Source: Nannochloropsis oceanica (lineage: Eukaryota > Sar > Eustigmatophyceae > Eustigmatales > Monodopsidaceae). From it: a DNA stretch of 64,000 bases. The notes under the pieces were generated by a model. That model was given only the letters and a program-made list of their open reading frames with translations, did no database searches and was not told where the DNA came from. The position numbers and the translations under genes are program-made. Below, one piece after another: positions 51,431 through 63,200 of the stretch; position 1 is the first letter of the stretch, and the number at the start of each line of letters is the position of its first letter. The DNA is taken from assembly GCA_004519485.1 (NCBI GenBank), contig CP038107.1:922591-986590 (forward strand), written 5' to 3'.

Positions 51431-52012
51431 GGTTGCTGGGGTGTGGAGGATGAGGTGGGTGGAGTGCTGTGGGTGGGTAAGAGTGTTGGGGGGCGTGCGT
51501 GAGGACGAGGGAGAGAAGGCAGGAGGGCACAAGCAACCGCAGAAAATGCTCGATTGGAAGCAAAGGACTCGCTCACTTGTCTTGAGCGAGTCTTGGGCTT
51601 GGCCGAGGCGGGACGTTGCTCGCGTTGCAAACAGCAATCAAAGGTCGTCACGCTGCTCAAGGGCGTGTGTTGGTGTGTGTGAAGGGTTTCGACAGGCACA
51701 CTGGGCATGCATTTGGGTGGGGCAGGCGTCAAATGGATGCGAAGAAGATGAGGAAGAGGATGGGGGGTGGGAGGGAAGAGGGCGGGAAGAACATGGGAAG
51801 GAAAGGAAGGGGGACAGCTGCATCATTCTTCGCTCACTGCATTGGACATCGAGGGTAAAGGCAATGTGATAATGTGTTGAGGCGACAGTGAGCCATTCAC
51901 GAGGCATATCTACCATGTAAACAACATACGAAGCGACCTTCCCTTTCCCTGTTCCCCCCCTCCATTTTTTCCCAACATAGCTCTTCCCTTGCCTGTCTCG
52001 CCTTCCTTGCCC
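51431..52012. promoter_or_regulatory. Divergent intergenic region beta-tubulin / NSE2
   Basis: 582 bp between two start codons, containing GT-rich and GA-rich short tracts. No promoter motif can be named. Confidence 0.4.
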
Positions 52013-53982
52013 ATGGAGGCCGCTGTCGACATGGCCATGGCGGCTATCGTCCACGAGGCCAGGAAGCTACGTCAAGGAGGGCCCGCGCAGGAGGGTTTGG
52101 ACATCCTGGAGAACGATATTAATGTAAGAGCATGGAGGAGACTGGGAAGGGGAAGAGAAGGGGATGGGAGGACAAGGCGAGGAACATATCTTTTGCAAGC
52201 GTGGGATACGCCTTTTTGTAGGGATGATGAAGATGCCGACGTCGCTTCATCTCTTTGATATACGATAAAGGGCGAACTGTATGTGCGAGTGCGGGGTAGC
52301 TGGAAGGGAGGGAGGGAGGGACGTGTCCTGGGGAGCCCTACGATTGACGCTCGTGCAAGACGAGGGGCAGGGTTTATGTTTAGTCGAGAGGATAGAGAGA
52401 GGTGGCTTTGTGCTTAGCCATATGCTTCTGGTACGCTTATCTATCCTCTCCTTGCCCCCCTTTCCTCCATCCCTCCCTTTCCTCTTCCCCTAGGGCGCTT
52501 TCCGCAACATTAAGATCGCCCTAAAAGAGGAGCTAAACTTCCCGACCATCAAGAATGATGCGGCTTTCTATGAGGCGCACACAAATCGGCTTAAGGCACG
52601 TTTGGGTGTACGGTAGAATGGAGGGAGGGACGAAAGGAATAATGGAGGCTTAACCATCGTTGGAACCACTCATCCTTCCTCCCCTCCCTCTCCCCCTCTC
52701 TCCATTCTTCCCTTCCTTCCTTCCTTCCCCTATGCACAGGACAATATCAAGGCCTTGATCGAAGCCGACATAATGCGTTCCACATGGGTCCGTGTCATGG
52801 AGGCTCTCGAACGACCGCACGGTGTGTTTCTCTTCTCCCTCCCTCTCTTCCTCCTCCCCTTCCTCCCTTCCTTTCTTCCTTTCCCCTTCTTTTTGCCTTG
52901 CCAGGCCTCTCGTCCCGCACCCTAAAATTTCCTGCTTCTCAATTTAATTAAAACTGCCCAATCCCCACCCACCCACTCCCTCCCTCCCTCCCTCCCTCCC
53001 TCCCTCTCTTCCTCCCTCAGACCCCATGACACAAGCTCTCCGCGCCTCCATCACCACTGCCGTCTGCTCCGATCCTGCTGTGGCGTATGACCCGAACAAT
53101 CTCACACACCTGGCGCAGACGCACCTGCAAGAGGCTTACGTAAGGAGAGAGGGAGGGAGGGGAGGACGGAGGGAGGGAGCAGGGTGTTCGGAATAAGATG
53201 TCGTTGGCTTTTCCATAACGGGTATTCATCTTTGCCCGGCCCTCCCTCCCGCCCTCCCTCCAGGTCGCGGAGAGGGCAAGGCAGGCAGACACGTTGGAGC
53301 AGCACGGCATGTGGAAGGAAATCATGAAGTTTTTAGAACCCGAGCAAGACGAGGTATGTCTCCCTCCCTCCCTCCCTCCCTCCCTCCTCTCCCCTCTATC
53401 CCCTGAGGGCCAAGGACTAAATGTGTTCTTCAGGGCCAGCGAAACAGGAAGACGTGACAGCAAACACATCCCCTCCCTCCCTCCCTCCCTCCCTCCCTCC
53501 CTCCCTCCCTCCCTCCCTCCCCCCCTTCCCCAGGATCTGGAGATCGTCGCGCGCCAAGGCCCGGACCCCTTCCAATTTAAGTGCCCCATCACCCAATCCA
53601 CCTACGTCGAGCCCATGCGCAACACCGTCTGTGGCCACTCCTTCAGCCACGCAGGCATCATGCAGAGCCTCAACAAGAAGACCGAGGTACGTCACCCTCC
53701 TCTCCCTCACCTAACCCTGCCCCTGGAGCAGCTCTCGCGGCTGATGCAGGCAGATCGGTTGTCAGATCCCTCACCCACCCACCCTCCCTCCCTCCCTCCC
53801 TCTCTTCACTTCCAATGCAGATCAAATGTCCGGTGCCGGGCTGCAACAAGCCCGTCAAGCGGAGCACGTTGGAGAAGGACAAAGAGAAGCAACTGCAGCT
53901 TGATCGACACGCGCGGCAGACGCAGGGAGGGGGCGGGACCAGCACACAAAGATACCCGGTGGCGGAAGAGGTCGATTTTTGA
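52013..53982 (+). CDS. NSE2: NSE2/MMS21-type SUMO E3 ligase (SMC5/6 complex)
   Basis: NSE2 docks on SMC5 and SUMOylates repair and cohesion factors. ATG at 52013 begins MEAAVDMAMAAIVHEARKLR, an alpha-helical N-terminus that continues through exons GAFRNIKIALKEELNFPTIK, DNIKALIEADIMRSTWVRVM, DPMTQALRASITTAVCSDPA and VAERARQADTLEQHGMWKEI. The C-terminal SP-RING is unambiguous: DPFQFKCPITQSTYVEPMRN followed by TVCGHSFSHAGIMQSL and, after an intron, IKCPVPGCNKPVKRSTLEKD. This gives the Cys-Cys-His-Cys-type zinc ligand pattern C-PIT...C-x-H...CP-x2-GC. The protein ends with a Gly/Arg/Gln tail, RYPVAEEVDF, TGA at 53982. An intron after LNKKTE splits the ring. Length, about 250 residues, is normal for the family. 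Confidence 0.9.
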
Positions 53983-54858
53983 GGGAGGGAGGGAGGAAGG
54001 GGGGGAGTTGAACAGCTGAAAATACAGGAAAGGAGAAGAGGAAGAGAAAATAAAGAAGACGAAAAAGAGCAAGAAGAAGAGGAAGGAGGCATGGCACATG
54101 AGCTCACGATAAATAAGCCTTGGTCATGATTTTATTTATACCTCCATTGTCTTCTATTCACTTTTGTCGTCTCTCGTCTTTCTCCGTCTATTTTGTCTTC
54201 TCTCTCTCCCTCTCTCTGCCTCCCACCTCCACTTCCTCTCACTCTGTCACACACTCACTCCCTTTATTTTTGGTCAATGTATTTTCATTTTTGTGGTGCT
54301 TATGGTTATGTTGGGAGAAAAAGGACAGCATAGCGTAGCATACAGAGTTGTTGTTGTTGTTGTTGTTGTTGTTGTCGTTGTCGTTGCTGCTGCTGCCGCC
54401 GCTGCTGCTGCTGATGCACTGCTCTTGTGGTGGTCGTCGTCCTCCTTGTCATCCTCTCTCTCCCTCTCTTTCTACCTTACGACTGCGCCTTGTTTTGATG
54501 CTTCTTAGTTACCTGCATGCATTAAGGGAATAGGCGTTGCATGGACAAAGGGAAGAGGAGATGGAGGGGCAGCGCTCAGGAGGCGATAAATCTCACTCCT
54601 TCACAGCGTGCCGGCGACAGAGGCAAATTAGAGAGGGAGGGAAGGAGGGAGGGAGGGAGGGAGGGAGGGAGGGAGGGAGGTTGCAGCACTGTCGTGTGAG
54701 GGTATTGCGACAGCTTTGTTGCCGTTTTTTTACCTTGTTTTCCGTCCCCTACTAGCCTCCTTCCCCATCCCCCCGTCCTGGCCTACACAGGCGTGGTCTC
54801 TCCTATCCCTCCCTCCCTCCCTCCCTCTCTTTCTCCCTCATTCTTCTGCTATCTGGAC
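53983..54858. other. Convergent 3' spacer NSE2 / kinase-like gene
   Basis: A purine-rich run with AATAAA-like sequence near 54048, a pyrimidine-rich stretch 54150-54260, a GTT/GCT trinucleotide array and a GGGA array (54640-54680). No gene recognised. Confidence 0.5.
54346..54417. repeat. GTT/GCT trinucleotide array
   Basis: (GTT)n passing into (GTC/GCT/GCC)n, in an intergenic spacer. It has no coding support. Confidence 0.9.
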
Positions 54859-57800
54859 TCAGCCAAAGAACGACACCGCCGACAGCGTCTCTTCTTCATC
54901 GTCACCCACCTCTCCCTCCGCCCCTCCCTCCCTCCCGCCCTCTCTCAGAAACACAGGCGCGGAAAATCTCCCGTGAAAATTAACCGTTTCAACCGACCCC
55001 CCGTCCTCCCCCCCTCCCTCCCCCCCTCTCTCCCTCCCTCCCTCCCTCCCCACCTGTACCCTTCGAACCCGGTCCTCCTCCACCATCCACACCGTCTCGC
55101 CGTCCCTCCCTCCCTCCTCCGCTTCGTCCTCCTCCGCCTCCTCCAACGCCGACTCTTCCCCTCTCTCCCTCCCTCCCCGCGGTTTGCCCAACACTGCCAA
55201 CACATGCCGCAGGGCACCCAAGCTGACCAACGCATCAATCGGCGACACCAGTGACGTCCATCTACCCCCCGCCCTCCCTCCCGCCTTGGCCCAATTCTTC
55301 CCTAAGGTTTCCATAGCCCCATCCACCCTCTCTTCGTTCACGACCGCCAGCACCCGCTGCCCCCCTCGATTCCAGACTTCCGTCACACCCCTCCCTCTCC
55401 CCCTTCCTCCCTCCCTCTCCAGCACCAGCCGCGTCAGACGACGGGCTGCCAGGCCGGCCCATAGACAGACCTGAAGGCTCGTGGCGTGGAGGGAGGGGGG
55501 GGGGGAGGGAGGGAGGGAGATGTTGGTGGCATATGCGGCCAGCTCCAAGTCGTCCGTCGGAGGGAAGGGAGCGGACGAGGACGAGGTAGGAGGGGAGGAA
55601 GGATGGAGGAGAGAGGAGACATGCATGGCCCGGGAGGAGAGCTCGGGCGCAAGGCCAGCGAGGGAGCAGCCGGCGGAGGGATGGATGGTGGTGTCAGCAA
55701 AGGCATCAAGCAACTCGGCAGCCTCAAGCAGGGGACAGGGGGGATAGGAGGAGGGAGGGTTAAGGGAATGAGGGAGGAGGAGGAGGAGCACTTTGGTGAT
55801 CCGAGGATGGGGGCGGGAAGGAGGGAAGGGGAGGTGCAGGAGGGAAGAGGCAAAAGAGGCGATTTCTTGGGCTAGTGAGTGCCGGGAGAGGGAGGGGTGG
55901 GGGGAGGTGTAGAGGAAGAGGGGAAGAACGAGTGTCAGGTCCTCACAAGAGGAGGAGGAGGAGGAGGAGGAAGAGGGGGAGGAGGAGGAGGAGGAGGAGG
56001 GAGGGGTGGAGGCGTCGCTGGAGGATAAGGTCAGCTTGTCCTTGCCCTCTTGCATGCAGGGGGAGGGTGGGAGGAGGAGGAGGAGGTCGGAGGAAACAGC
56101 CTTGAGCAAGGACCGATGCAAGCGCCAGATGTGCTCCTCTCCTCCTCCTCCTCCCCCTCCTCCTCCTCCTCCTCCTCCTTCCCTCTCTCCCGTGCTGCTG
56201 GTGGTGATGCAAGGCGGAGGGGCCATCCACACTCCACGAAGGCGGGGCGAAAGACAAGCTTCCTTGCTCCTCCTGCTGCTGGTGCTGCTCTTGCTGCTGC
56301 TGCTGCTGTTCCTACTGTCACAGACATTAAGCTTCGTGGTGGTTCTGGAAAGAGAGGAAGCGAGGGAGGGCACGCAAAAAGAGGAGGGCGGGGAGGAGGA
56401 TGGGAATGGCGGCAAGACCAAGATCGCCTTGTCATCCTGCAGCTGACTCAAGTCGTCCAGCGCCATCACGCTCACCTCCATACCCCTCCCTCCCTCCATA
56501 CCTCCCTCCCTCCCTCCCCATGAAGACAACACAGCCACCTCCCTCCTCACGTCCAACCCCCTCTTCATCTCCCTATATCCCGCCCTCGGCAGCGACAGGT
56601 GCCCTCCCTCCCTCCCCTCCCACCAGGTATGACCCATAACCTGGCCTAGGGAGGGACGAGCCTCCGGGTCGTCCTGCAGCATCCACGCCAACAGATCGAT
56701 CGCCCTCCTTCCTTCCCTCCCTCTGCACACCCGCTCGTGGGACATCATCAACGCTTCAAAATCCAACGTCATGCATCCTCTCCCTCCCTCCTCCTTGACG
56801 GGTGGTGCCCTGGCCTCCCCAATCAAAAACTGCCACAACATTATCCCCAATGCCCAAATATCGGCCGCCGAGCTCCAACCTTCCCTCCCTCCCCCCCTCC
56901 CTTCTTCCCTCCCTCGCACCTCCGGCGCAAGCATGACGCTCTCGAGGCCTCTCCTTCCTTCACTTCCTCCTCCGGAGGAAGGAGAAGGGAAGAGAGCCAG
57001 ACGGACTTGCCAGGGGAAGGAGGCAGGTCCGCGTTGGAGGGAGCAGAGGGAGAGGCGGCGGTGGAGGACATTGTTTCCATGGAGGTAGGCCACGGCGTGA
57101 AGGACGGAGGAAAAGACAGCCTTCAGCGTGTCCTCGTACGGGGAGCAGGGGTGCGCAAGGAGTGAGGGGAGGGAGGAGGAGGACAAGGAGGAGGACGAGG
57201 GGGAGGAGGACGAGGAGAGCGTGGCGGTGTCGTGCTCTCGTATCCTCTCGTCACCCTTCTCGTTTCGGACGCCTAACGAGGCGAGGAAAGGTGCCCCTTC
57301 CTGCTCCTCTTCCTCTTGTCCTCCTTCAGGCTCCTCATTCTCCTCCAGCACCAATTCTACAAACGCCAAGTCGAGCCCTCCGTCCCTCCCTCCCTCCTTC
57401 CTTCCGTCCTCCTTGCAGACCATGCCGTCGAGCACGCCGAGCAGGCTGGGATGACGCAGGTGAGTGAGGCGCTTGATAAGGCTGGAGGAAGGGAGGGACG
57501 GAGAAATGGATTGAAGGATATGTAGGTGGGTGAGCGAGGGTGGATGAAGCGAATGAGTCGAGGTGAAAGAAAAAGAAATAGGAGGGCCAGGGCAAGGGCA
57601 CCGTTATCGATTTTGGGGGGGGGGGCTTCGTGCCGTCGAAAGAAAACTCAAGGTACACGCAACCTCCTCACTGGACCACTCATTGTATGTTTACACACGC
57701 ACGTGCATGTGTGGTAATAATTTTATGGCCCTCCCTCCCTGGGCTGCCTCCCACACCCCCTCTCCCACCCCACCCTCGCTTCCGCACACCACCTACACAC

Positions 57801-57943
57801 GTACCTTTCCACCTTCTCCAAGTTAAGGTCCACCTTTTCCCCTCCTTTCCCCCTTCCTTCCTCCTCTTCTCCTTCTTTCCCGAAGAAAGACAAAAGCGCT
57901 GGGATGGACATGCGCTCCAAGCGCTGCCCTTGCCATTGCTGCC

Positions 57944-57974
<31 letters not shown>

Positions 57975-58127
57975 CGGCTCTTCTTCCCCCACCTCAAGAT
58001 GAATCCGGTTCTCCTCCAGATACTCCTCCAGATACTCCTCCAGCATCTCTACCGAAAGGACTTCTCCTTGAGCCTCCCTGTAAGACAAGGGAAGCAGCAA
58101 GAAGTGGTTAAAATGAGATAGACTCAT
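54859..58127 (-). CDS. Kinase-like protein, probably a pseudokinase (SCY1-like features)
   Basis: A protein-kinase C-lobe is visible: LIKRLTHLRHPSLLGVLDGM (alpha-C region, about 57420-57480), VFSSVLHAVAYLHGNNVLHR, then SSAADIWALGIMLWQFLIGE and AIDLLAWMLQDDPEARPSLG, as in subdomains VI-XI. The catalytic loop reads HRRLSLCSL where active kinases have HRDLKxxN, the DFG position reads ALFPS, and MLAPEV matches APE. It is thus predicted to lack phosphotransfer. RLTHLRHPSLLGVLDG and the degenerate catalytic loop resemble SCYL pseudokinases, but no clear HEAT repeats are proven downstream. An upstream exon (about 57806-58097) has MLEEYLEEYLEENRIHLEVG and a poly-Gln run. The start at 58127 is tentative because TTACAG at about 58080 looks like an acceptor. 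The C-terminal half is low-complexity and may hide introns; stop TGA at 54859. Confidence 0.6.
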
Positions 58128-60242
58128 GGCACCCCCCCCAAATCGACGAAAAAAACAGGAAAGTATCATCCAGAAAAATGAAGACTCTGAATCCAACCAA
58201 GGGCACGCATAGCCCTCCTCTTGCTCTCATAGGGCATTAGAAAGTATAAGACAGTATGTGCCCGAAACTCGCACAGTGCAAGTCGAACGGGTTGCAGCAT
58301 CTCACCATCCCCAACACTGCCAAAACCGGCTTCTGCCCTTCGCTGCAGTCCCTTGCATCCTCGCTGCACCGAGCCTAACGTCTGTACAACCACTCAAACA
58401 CACTCTTTATTACCTTTTCTTATTAAATTAAGCTTTCAACATTTTTGTCAGTCCAGTAGCGCGCGCTAGAGACCCCCAAAGTCAGGCAAACGAAACCGAT
58501 CTCATCCTTCTTTCTCGCCCACCCACCCCTCCGCTACCCCTCCTTCATGCCCCTCTAAACACACCTGCCCCCCGCCTCGTGTCCAGTGCCACTTCCCACC
58601 TGCATCAAGCTCTGTATATGGCGAGCCTGTGTGGATGAGGGTGAATTTTGCGGGGGTACAGATGTGAGAAATGACCTCAACGAACACATAGGCTTGTGTC
58701 GCGAGAAGCGATTTGAATGATGGGGATGAAATCGACGGAGAGGGGAGGAGTTGGAGACGCTTTTTTTGCTGCACAGATTGGAAACAGAAAACACATCAGA
58801 ACCACCAAACCGAGAGAATAAATACGTGAGAATGTCGTGTGGGATAGTGGGGGTGAAGAATGGCTTTTGAAGCCCCAGCAGAATGGGCGCAAGGACAGGC
58901 AAAGCAACTGCGGTTGCGAGCTGAGGGCTCCCCCTCGCTCTTGCTCTCAAGCTTTTGCGCGTCGATAGTATCCAGGCATGGCGACGCGCATCCCTTGCGC
59001 ACCGTATCGTGTCACCGAGTTACCCACATCACCATTCTGCAGCTCCGTTTCTTTTCCATACACTGCCGGGACATCTTTGTCTGGGAGACCATGTGTCGTT
59101 GTGTTTTGATTGCGCTTTGGGGCATCCATCCTTGTTGACCTATCGCGCAGGCCTGCTTGCATTTTTTTCTCCGCAGACGTCATCACGCAACAACGCTGCC
59201 CGGCTACTTTGGGTCTCTCCCACACCTTGTCATGGTAGTTCTCGCCTGAGTTACGGGGAAATTGTCCAATGCAGTGCTCAACGTGGATGTTGGGCTAGCT
59301 TTCACGCGCAGTGGCTACGATTGGTCGATGCAAAGCGCGGTTGGAGGGTGCAGCTCGATTTTATCGGCGATGGTGCGAGTCTGGACGTCACGTTTTTGGC
59401 GAAGGGCTGGCATAAGGACTGGGTCTGAGGTCGTTCGGAAAGTCTTTTTTGTGTGCCATGGAGGAAGTTTCACGCGCCACCCAAAGACCAGCTGTGCTAT
59501 ACAAACTATTTCAGTGGCATGCATGTATCAAATAGTTCCTGTATCGGCCTCAAGGGTTGAATTCTTGCCATTCCCTCGTAACCTCCTCTTTGTCTCAGTC
59601 CGTCCATCCCTTCCTATCCTGCACAGTCCCCGTGGGGACCCCCACACAACACATACACCTTATCACCTTACCAAGGCATCCTGTGCCTATCGTCTTCGCC
59701 TCCACCTCCTTCTCCTCTCCTCCTCCCCCTTCAACCGAGTCTGACGCCTTGACCCGCACCTGCACGTCCCTGCCCTCCCAATCGGTGGCAAGTCCATCGA
59801 TGCTCATTACACAAAAACATGCGGTAGTACCGCTCAAGCTTTGTTTAGAAGTTTGCACTCACCACCCACGCTGTTTTACGCCTGACGATGAGAGCGGGAA
59901 GGAGGGATGGCGAGGGAAGGGTGGAGGAACGGGCTTGCTTTGCACCCCCTCTACAGGAAGAAAAGAAGAAATATAAGGGGAAACAGAAAGCGGGAGAAAG
60001 AAGCACGAAAAAATAAGCAGCTTAGTCAACCGCCAATCACCGCTGGATTTGATTATGTTGCCTTACTTCTTTATGTGGATTTTTCACTCATGGCTCTGCT
60101 CCTTCCTTCCTTCTTATTCTCCGCGCCTCTCTCTTCGTTCGACGAAAGGGAAAATCTTCCCTTGACTATCCCATCACTCACATCATCACTCACCCACATG
60201 TCCGCAACCAATCCTCCCTTCCTCCCTCCCTCCCTGCCCACC
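58128..60242. other. Intergenic region / possible 5' exons of the kinase-like gene
   Basis: About 2.1 kb with few GGGA repeats. Open frames on both strands have no recognised family; part of 58166-58393 on the minus strand could be an upstream exon of the kinase-like gene. No tRNA or rRNA seen. Confidence 0.4.
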
Positions 60243-63200
60243 TCAAACAATTCCAAAGACCTTCTTGAGGTCGATGACGAGACGCCAGTCGTCGTTGGTC
60301 AGCTCGTCCTTGAAGTGGGACTTCAGGGCATCGATGCTCTCTCGGGAGATGCGCGAGTAGACTAAGAGCAGGGAGGGAGGGAAGGAGGGAGAGACGGAGG
60401 GGGGAACGGGGGTGAGTGACTATGATGTGGACCTGCCGCAAGGTGCCTCTGTGATGGAAAAGGCGTCGAATCAAAACAATCACAAGAGAAGAGAAACCAC
60501 ACGAGAGAATGCCCATCATTCACATTTTCCTCCCCCTTCCCCTTCCCCCCCTTCCTCTTCCTCCAACTTACGTGGGTGCTCGGCGGTGAAGTGCCGGCCA
60601 AACATAATGTTGGGATTCTTCTCGCACTCGATCTGCCAGTCAAGGGGGGAAATAGGGAGGGAAGGAGGGAAGATCGGAATGAGATGACGATTTCATGGGA
60701 AGGAGGGAGGGAAGGAGGAAGGGAGGACGAGAGAGGAGGCGTACCTTGATGGCAGCTTGGGTGCCCTTCCCGACCTGCTGGAGCTCCTTGTGATTGCTCT
60801 GAATAGAGGTCACGACACCTAGCTCCACTAGCCCGCCGACTGGAGGAGGGGAGGGAGGGAGGGAGGGAGGAGAGGGAGGGAAGGAGGGAAAGGAGGAGGG
60901 GTAAGCGGAGAAGAGAGGGAGGGCACGGCTCATTACATACTCCGAAAGGGAAGAAGGGAGGGAAGGAGGGAGGGAGAGAGGGAAGAAAGGTCGCACCAGT
61001 CACGACGAGTGGCGTTCCGATCCGCAGAATCCCGCGCGAGACCTCCACACCCACGATAATGGGATCCTTGGCATTAAAGATGTGCTGGGGCATGATCTTG
61101 CACACGACGGGGAAGACGGCAGTGGCCATGGCCTGGGGGGGAAGGGGAGAGGGAGGTGTTAGGGCGCCCGAAGGAGGGAGGGGAGAAGGGAGGGTTAGGG
61201 TTAGGAGGGAGGGGTAGGACAGAAACGTACCTTCTCCTTCTTTTCCTCTTGGAAGACTTTGATGTAATTGCTGAACTGGTCAAACAGGTGGTAGATGATC
61301 TCCGCCGTGAATATCCGCACGCCCAGCTGGAGGCAGGGAGGGAGGGAGCGAGCGAGCGAGGGAGGGAGGGAGCGAGGCCGGGAGGAAGCGAGGGCGGGAG
61401 GGAGGGAGGGAGGAAATGAGAAGAGAACATTACGTTGGAGGAACTGGAGGATTACGGCAGGTCCACAGCTCAATAATCTTCTTTGTCATTCATCTCTTAC
61501 CTCCCTTCTGCCCTCCCTCCCTCCCTCCATCCCTCCTTCCTTCCTTCCTTCCTTCCTTCTATAAATACACATATCTATAAATATTAATTTAATACACATA
61601 ATTAAATTCCATACATCCTTTCTCTTACCTCGTCTGCGTGCTGGCGAGCCTCGGCGTCCACCTTGACGTCAAACGCAAGGATGCAGGCGTACTCCCGCAG
61701 GCCTGCCGGGAGGGAGAGACGGAGAGAGGGAGGGAGGGAGGGAGGGAGGGAGGAAGGGGGAGGTTAAGAGTATTAAATCGGTAGGAGGGTACGCCAGAGG
61801 ACGTTTATACCAAGAGAAGGGAGCGAGGGAGGGAGTGGGAGGGCTTACCCTTCTCGATGTTGGTGCCGGTCTGCGTAACGTCCTTCTTAAAAATGGGCCC
61901 GATCCCGACGCGGGCCACGGGTACAGGCGGCTTGCACTCCTTCCTCAGGTACTCAAGCAGGGCCTCCAATGCACCTGGGGGAAGAAGAGGGAGAAGGGAG
62001 GAAGGGAGAGAGGGAAGGGGGGAGAGGTGAGTTATCGCACTGGTTAGGGATGGGCTGTTGCCACCAAGCAAGCCCTCCCTCCCGTACATACCGAGGGTGG
62101 AGGCCTGCACAGTCACCCCCCGCGAGTCTGTTTCCAGATGGCCCATGACGTCGGTGATGTCCCGCATGACCTGGAGGGAGGGAGGGAGGGAGGGAGGGAG
62201 GGAGGGAGGGAGGGAGGGAAGAAGGTTTTAGCACAGAGGACGGACAAACAGACGAAGGGAAAGAGGGAGGGACGGAGGGTGGGAAGGAAGGAGGGACGGA
62301 GGGAGTGGTGGTTTGGGAGGGCGGGAGGGAAACGTACTTCCTCCTTGATGTCCTCCACGTCGTCCTCTGGCCCTGTGGAGTTTAAGAGAGAGAGAAAAAG
62401 AGATAGAAAGAGAGAAAGAGAAGTGATGCGTGAGAAGGAGCGGGTGGAGAATCAGAGGAGGAAAAGAAAATAAAGGCCCCCAAAAAAGAGAATGAACCAG
62501 AAGAAGAAAAACAAGAAGAAAAAAAGAAGGGAAAAAAGAAGGAAAAAAGAAGGAAAGGAGAAAAGAGGAAAAGAGGAAACGAACAGGAGGGAAAGCGTGA
62601 GAAGGAGGGGAGACGGGAGAGAGGGAGAGAGGGGGGGGGGGGTGTCATACCGACGACCATGATGCCCGTCCCGGCCAAAGCCTTTTCCAAGCCAGTGGCC
62701 ACGATCTTAATCCCCATGGCGGCCTCGATCCTGGGGAGGGGGGGGGGGGGGGGAAGGAAAGGGAAAGGTTCGAGCACGGGTGCGAGGGTGAGAAAGGGAG
62801 GGAGGGAGGGAGGGAGGGAGGGAGGGAGGGATTTGCTTACTTTTGGTGGTGGACGAATTGGGAGCCGACGCGGATCTCCCGGGCGGGGGGGGGAGTGAGG
62901 AGAGCTCTGATAGTCGTCACCACGGGACCGTCCAAGGTGCAGACCTGAGGGAGGGGGGGAGTGGAGGGAGCGAGGGAGGGGGGGAGTGGAGGGAGCGAGG
63001 GAGGGAGGGGTGAAAGGGTGAGACAGGGCAGAAAGAAAGGAGGGAGGGAGGGAGGGAGGGAGGGAGGGAGGGAGGGAGGGAGGGAGGGCGTACCACAATG
63101 GTGTCGCCCTCGTGAAGGGTGCCGTTGACGAGAACCACGTCGATGGTCATGCCTAAGCCCTCCACCTGCTTCACCTCCAGCACCGTGCATTGGACCGTCT

